From assembly GCA_003505795.1 (NCBI GenBank), contig DNXT01000343.1:1-8433 (forward strand): 8,433 nt of DNA, read 5' to 3'. This DNA is from Lysobacteraceae bacterium. Lineage in GTDB: Bacteria > Pseudomonadota > Gammaproteobacteria > Xanthomonadales > Xanthomonadaceae. Within the stretch, counting starts at the first letter, position 1; each line of letters begins with the position of its first letter. This document shows positions 5,629-8,433 of the stretch, piece after piece. A program made the position numbers and the translations under genes. Under the pieces are notes generated by a model. The model searched no databases. It was not told where the DNA came from and was given only the letters and a program-made list of their open reading frames with translations.

Positions 5629-6093
5629 CTAGCGGCCGTGGTACTGGGCGTCGGTGACCGGCTCCATCCAGGTCACCGGCGAGCCGTCCACGGCTTCGGC
5701 GATGGCGATGTGGGTCATCGCCACGTCCGCGCGCGCGCCGTGCCAGTGTTTCACGCCCGGCGGAATCCAGACCGTGTCGCCGGGGCGCAGGGTCTGCGCG
5801 GGCCTGCCCCATTCCTGCACCGTGCCGATGCCGGCGGTGACGATCAGGGTCTGGCCCAGCGGATGGGTGTGCCAGGCGGTGCGCGCGCCCGGTTCGAAGG
5901 TGACGGTGGCGCCGCCGACGCGCGCGGGCGCGCCGGCCTGGAACGGCGCATCGATGCGCACGGTGCCGGTGAAGTAGTCGGCCGGCCCTGCCGCCGAGGG
6001 CTTGCTCCCGGCCGGGGCGACGGCGATGGCGCCGGCCTCGCCGGCGCCGGCGGCGACCATGGACACGGACATCGCGGTGGCGAGCAGACTCAT
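5629..6093 (-). CDS. Small cupin of the manganese hydroxynitrile-lyase-like type
   Basis: A 154-residue single-domain cupin. The metal-site motif WHTHPLGQTLIV (74-85) supplies His75, His77 and Gln81, and IPPGVKHWHG (110-119) supplies His116. This H-H-Q-H set and the TAWHTHPLGQT / KHWHGA / MTHIAI landmarks are those of the bacterial cupin hydroxynitrile lyases such as the Granulicella tundricola enzyme. Family members also include many proteins of unknown role found beside oxidoreductases, so the call is structural and the natural substrate is unknown. The ATG at 6093 is chosen because AGGAG lies 6 nt upstream. Residues 1-22 (MSLLATAMSVSMVAAGAGEA...) look like a signal peptide but lack the usual positive charge, so export is uncertain. 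The gene is divergent from a LysR regulator, which probably controls it. Confidence 0.88.
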   Translation of the reverse strand: MSLLATAMSVSMVAAGAGEAGAIAVAPAGSKPSAAGPADYFTGTVRIDAPFQAGAPARVGGATVTFEPGARTAWHTHPLGQTLIVTAGIGTVQEWGRPAQTLRPGDTVWIPPGVKHWHGARADVAMTHIAIAEAVDGSPVTWMEPVTDAQYHGR

Positions 6094-6191
6094 GCCGAAC
6101 TCCTGGCGGTGGGGCGATCCGGCGACTCTACGGGCCGGCGGGGTCGTCCACCAGCCGCCGGGCATCGCATGCACCTAGAAACCATATTCAC

Positions 6192-6214
6192 CAATCGACG
6201 CTGTTTTTCGATTG
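6192..6214. promoter_or_regulatory. Inverted repeat between cupin and LysR genes
   Basis: CAATCGA (6192-6198) and TCGATTG (6208-6214) are exact reverse complements with a 9-nt T-rich spacer. Flanking TTCA (6187-6190) and TGAA (6213-6216) add partial symmetry. The site sits in the 187-bp AT-richer divergent region, a usual place for a LysR-family regulator to bind, but it does not show the T-N11-A pattern. Operator function is inferred. Confidence 0.4.
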
Positions 6215-6280
6215 AACGCGATGGCGCGCCTCGTCGATCATGGCCACGCATGAATCCCGTGCGCCGTCCCCGCCGCCGCC

Positions 6281-7186
6281 ATGGCCCGCGAGAACTTCAA
6301 CGACCTGCTGGTGTTCGCCACCGTCGCGCGCGAGGGCAGTTTCACCCGGGCGGCGGCGCAGCTCGGCGTCTCGCAGTCGGCGCTGAGCCATACGGTGCGC
6401 GCGCTGGAGACCCGGCTGGGGATCCGCCTGTTGACCCGCACCACCCGCAGCGTGTCGATGACCGAGGCCGGCGAGCGCCTGTACGACACGGTGGCGCCGC
6501 GCTTCGAGGAGATCGAGAGCGAACTGTCGGCGATCACCGAGTTCCGCGAACGCCCGGCCGGCACCGTGCGCATCACCACCGCCGGGCATCCGGCCGATGC
6601 CTATGTCTGGCCGAAGCTGTCCAAGGTGCTGCTGGACTATCCGGACCTGAAGGTCGAGGTCACCGTCGACTACGGCCTGGCCGACATCGTCGCGCAGCGC
6701 TACGACATCGGCATCCGCCTCGGCGAGCGGGTGGCGCGCGACATGATCGCGGTACCGATCAGCCCGCCGCAGCGCATGGCGGTGGTGGCCACGCCGGATT
6801 ACTTCCGCACCCACGCGGCGCCGCGGGCGCCGGCCGAGCTGGCCGCGCACAGCTGCATCGGCCTGCGCCTGCCCACCCATGGCGGCCTGCTGCCGTGGGA
6901 GTTCGACCGCGACGGCCAGGAGCTGCGCGTGCGCGTGGACGGGCAGTGGACCTTCAACGGCAGCGCCCAGATCGCGCGCGCCGCGCTGGCCGGGGCCGGG
7001 CTGGCCTACCTGCCGGAGGAAATGGTGCTCGAACACATCGCCGCCGGCCGCCTGCGGCGGGTGCTGGAAGACTGGTGCGAGCCGTTCGACGGCTATTACG
7101 CGTATTACCCGAGCCGGCGCCAGTCGTCGGGGGCGTTGCGGGTGGTGATCGATGCGCTGCGCTACGAGCTGCCGGGGAAGTCCTGA
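6281..7186 (+). CDS. LysR-family transcriptional regulator
   Basis: A 301-residue cytoplasmic DNA-binding regulator. The N-terminal winged helix-turn-helix begins NFNDLLVFATVAREGSFTRA (5-24) and continues AAQLGVSQSALSHTVRALET (25-44), RLLTRTTRSVSMTEAGERL (49-67); residues about 20-42 are the recognition motif. A linker helix follows to about 92. The effector domain then runs from RPAGTVRITT (91-100) to the end, with SAQIARAALAGAGLAYLPEE in its second lobe. The length and start match the family, although no Shine-Dalgarno site is visible. LysR proteins of this subgroup commonly sit beside and control oxidoreductase genes. Here the gene is divergent from the cupin and is followed, 215 bp on, by an alcohol dehydrogenase with a T-N11-A site, so both are candidate targets. 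The co-inducer cannot be told from the sequence. Confidence 0.95.
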   Translation: MARENFNDLLVFATVAREGSFTRAAAQLGVSQSALSHTVRALETRLGIRLLTRTTRSVSMTEAGERLYDTVAPRFEEIESELSAITEFRERPAGTVRITTAGHPADAYVWPKLSKVLLDYPDLKVEVTVDYGLADIVAQRYDIGIRLGERVARDMIAVPISPPQRMAVVATPDYFRTHAAPRAPAELAAHSCIGLRLPTHGGLLPWEFDRDGQELRVRVDGQWTFNGSAQIARAALAGAGLAYLPEEMVLEHIAAGRLRRVLEDWCEPFDGYYAYYPSRRQSSGALRVVIDALRYELPGKS

Positions 7187-7203
7187 GGAACGGCGGACCG
7201 TGC

Positions 7204-7267
7204 GAGCGACTTCAGTCGCGACCCCGCCTTCCCGGGAAAGCTCCGTCGCGACTGAAGTCGCTCCTAC
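7204..7267. repeat. Inverted pair of REP-like elements
   Basis: GAGCGACTTCAGTCGCGAC at 7204-7222 faces its exact reverse complement at 7245-7263. The right copy ends with an intact GTAG head (CTAC at 7264-7267); the left copy has a degraded head. The 22-nt centre includes TTCCCGGGAA, itself a palindrome. The pair is a typical two-unit REP cluster and can fold into a long hairpin with 19-bp arms. It lies just after the LysR stop codon and probably separates that transcript from the dehydrogenase gene. Confidence 0.85.
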
Positions 7268-7284
7268 GGGACGGTGGGCGATTC

Positions 7285-7299
7285 ATGAGCAGGGCTCAT
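7285..7299. promoter_or_regulatory. Candidate LysR-type T-N11-A operator
   Basis: ATGAGC-AGG-GCTCAT has 6-bp inverted arms and contains T(7286)-N11-A(7298) with dyad symmetry, the usual form of a LysR-family recognition site. It lies about 100 bp before the dehydrogenase start and just upstream of its possible promoter, a normal activator position. The adjacent LysR gene is the obvious candidate to bind it. Confidence 0.55.
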
Positions 7300-7321
7300 T
7301 ACCGCAACTCCGCTGCCCGGC

Positions 7322-7350
7322 TTAATCGCGCCCGGGCCGCTTCCTAGACT
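7322..7350 (+). promoter_or_regulatory. Possible promoter of the alcohol dehydrogenase gene
   Basis: TTAATC (7322-7327), a 17-nt spacer, then TAGACT (7345-7350). The hexamers match the sigma70 consensus only partly, which fits a promoter that needs an activator. The T-N11-A site is centred about 65 bp upstream of the predicted start near 7357, where LysR-type activators usually bind. Confidence 0.4.
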
Positions 7351-7401
7351 GTGTTCCGACGCCGCACGCCGGCCCCCCGCGCACGACCCAGGAGCCTCCC
7401 G

Positions 7402-8433
7402 ATGCAGACCTTCGGCTATGCCGCCTTCGATCCCGCCCGGCCGCTGGCGCCGTATGCGTTCGAGCGCCGCGCGCTGCGCGCCGACGACGTCGCGATGGAG
7501 ATCCTCTACTGCGGGGTCTGCCATTCCGACCTGCACACCGCGCGCAACGACTGGGGCTGGAGCTACTACCCGATCGTGCCCGGCCACGAGATCGTCGGCC
7601 GGGTGATCGAGGTCGGCCCGCAGGTGAGCCGCTACAAGGTCGGCGACCACGTCGCGGTGGGCTGCATGGTCGACAGCTGCCAGCACTGCGACCAGTGCCG
7701 CAAGGGCGAGGAACAGCTTTGCCGCGAAGGCATGACCGGCACCTATGCCGGCCGCGACCGCATCACCGGCGAGAACACCCAGGGCGGCTATTCCAGGCAC
7801 CTGGTGGTGCGCGAGCAGTTCTGCCTGCGCGTGCCCGAGGGCCTGGACCTGGCCCGCACCGCGCCGCTGCTGTGCGCCGGCATCACCACCTATTCGCCGC
7901 TACGCACCTGGAAGGTCGGTCCCGGCAGCCGGGTCGGCGTGATCGGCCTGGGCGGGCTCGGCCACATGGCGGTCAAGCTGGCGGTCGGCCTGGGCGCGGA
8001 GGTGACGGTGCTCAGCCGCAGCCCGTCCAAGCGCGACGACGCACTGGCGCTCGGTGCCGACCGGCTGCTGGTGTCCAGCGACGCCGCGGCGATGCGCGAG
8101 GCCGAATCGGGATTCGACCTGATCATCGACACGGTGCCGGTCAAGCACGACCTCGATCCGTACCTGCCGCTGCTCGATGTCGACGCCACCCTGGTGATCG
8201 TCGGCCAGGTCGGTCCGATGGAAGGCGCCAACACGGTGCCGCTGCTGATGGGCCGCCGCCGCGTCGCCGGCTCGCCGATCGGCGGCATCCGCGAGACCCA
8301 GGAAATGCTCGATTTCTGCGCCAAGCAGAACATCCTGCCGGACTGCGAAATGATCCGCATGGAGCAGATCAACGAGGCCTACGAGCGCATGGAGAAGTCC
8401 GACGTGCGCTACCGCTTCGTGATCGACATGGCC
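7402..8433 (+). CDS. NADP-type zinc alcohol dehydrogenase, YahK/CAD family (C-terminus cut by window)
   Basis: A medium-chain zinc alcohol dehydrogenase, open for 344 codons to the right edge; relatives are about 345-355 residues, so only the last few are missing. It likely reduces aldehydes to alcohols in the cytoplasm. The catalytic zinc ligands are Cys40 (GVCHSD), His62-Glu63 (PGHE) and Cys158. The structural zinc is held by Cys93, Cys96, Cys99 and Cys107 (SCQHCDQCRKGEEQLC). The Rossmann motif is GLGGLGHMAVKLA (182-194), and LSRSPSKRDD (204-213) has Ser-Arg where NAD-dependent enzymes carry an acidic residue, so NADPH use is expected. The overall pattern fits the cinnamyl-alcohol dehydrogenase / E. 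coli YahK group. The ATG is preceded by AGGAG with 7 nt spacing (7390-7394). A candidate LysR-type site and promoter lie upstream, suggesting control by the neighbouring regulator. The natural substrate is not known. Confidence 0.95.
   Translation, partial: MQTFGYAAFDPARPLAPYAFERRALRADDVAMEILYCGVCHSDLHTARNDWGWSYYPIVPGHEIVGRVIEVGPQVSRYKVGDHVAVGCMVDSCQHCDQCRKGEEQLCREGMTGTYAGRDRITGENTQGGYSRHLVVREQFCLRVPEGLDLARTAPLLCAGITTYSPLRTWKVGPGSRVGVIGLGGLGHMAVKLAVGLGAEVTVLSRSPSKRDDALALGADRLLVSSDAAAMREAESGFDLIIDTVPVKHDLDPYLPLLDVDATLVIVGQVGPMEGANTVPLLMGRRRVAGSPIGGIRETQEMLDFCAKQNILPDCEMIRMEQINEAYERMEKSDVRYRFVIDMA

Noticed and set aside
6188..7036. 282-codon minus-strand frame opposite the LysR gene
   Set aside because: Low-information His/Gly/Ala/Arg-rich sequence antisense to a textbook LysR regulator.
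5569..7347. 592-codon plus-strand frame across cupin, intergenic region and LysR
   Set aside because: It runs across two real genes and their divergent control region in the wrong frame; no domain and Arg/Gly-rich shadow composition.

Overview
The window is GC-rich chromosomal DNA with strong G/C third-position bias. It looks like a member of the Xanthomonadaceae (Xanthomonas / Stenotrophomonas / Lysobacter / Pseudoxanthomonas group). This is inferred from the gene families, the codon use, and three copies of a GTAG-headed REP-like palindrome (core GAGCGACTTCAGTCGCGAC) of the kind scattered between genes in these genomes. I see no tRNA, rRNA, CRISPR array, transposase or phage gene.

Left part (1-1447), minus strand: a six-helix GAP/Sap-like (LysE-superfamily type) membrane protein, 467-1231. 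It is followed, with the reading frames touching, by the start of a small secreted protein with a DUF4124-like N-terminus that runs off the left edge. A 216-bp gap separates the pair from the next gene and holds a perfect 18-bp GC-rich hairpin at 1387-1425, the likely terminator of the TonB-receptor unit.

Iron-uptake unit (1448-4577), minus strand: a strong sigma70-type promoter overlaps a near-consensus, perfectly symmetrical Fur box (4562-4576). Next comes a small Pro/Ala-rich membrane-anchored protein of unknown function (4019-4492) with a TTG start and a good ribosome site, then a complete 795-residue TonB-dependent outer-membrane receptor of the FepA/CirA-like siderophore class (1448-3835). 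The small protein is the least explained gene here and the best candidate for an undescribed component of iron uptake.

Methionine/folate unit (4693-5577), minus strand: metF (5,10-methylenetetrahydrofolate reductase). Its short leader holds a 10-bp hairpin just before the ATG. A 30-bp interrupted palindrome overlaps the probable -10 region and is a candidate operator. A REP-like element sits downstream of metF.

Right part (5629-8433): a small cupin of the manganese-dependent hydroxynitrile-lyase-like type (minus strand) is divergent from a LysR-family regulator (plus strand). The regulator is followed by an inverted pair of REP-like repeats and then an NADP-type zinc alcohol dehydrogenase of the YahK/cinnamyl-alcohol dehydrogenase family that runs off the right edge. 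A dyad-symmetric T-N11-A site lies in front of the dehydrogenase and another inverted repeat lies between cupin and regulator. The LysR protein may therefore control both neighbours, in what looks like an aldehyde or electrophile detoxification group.
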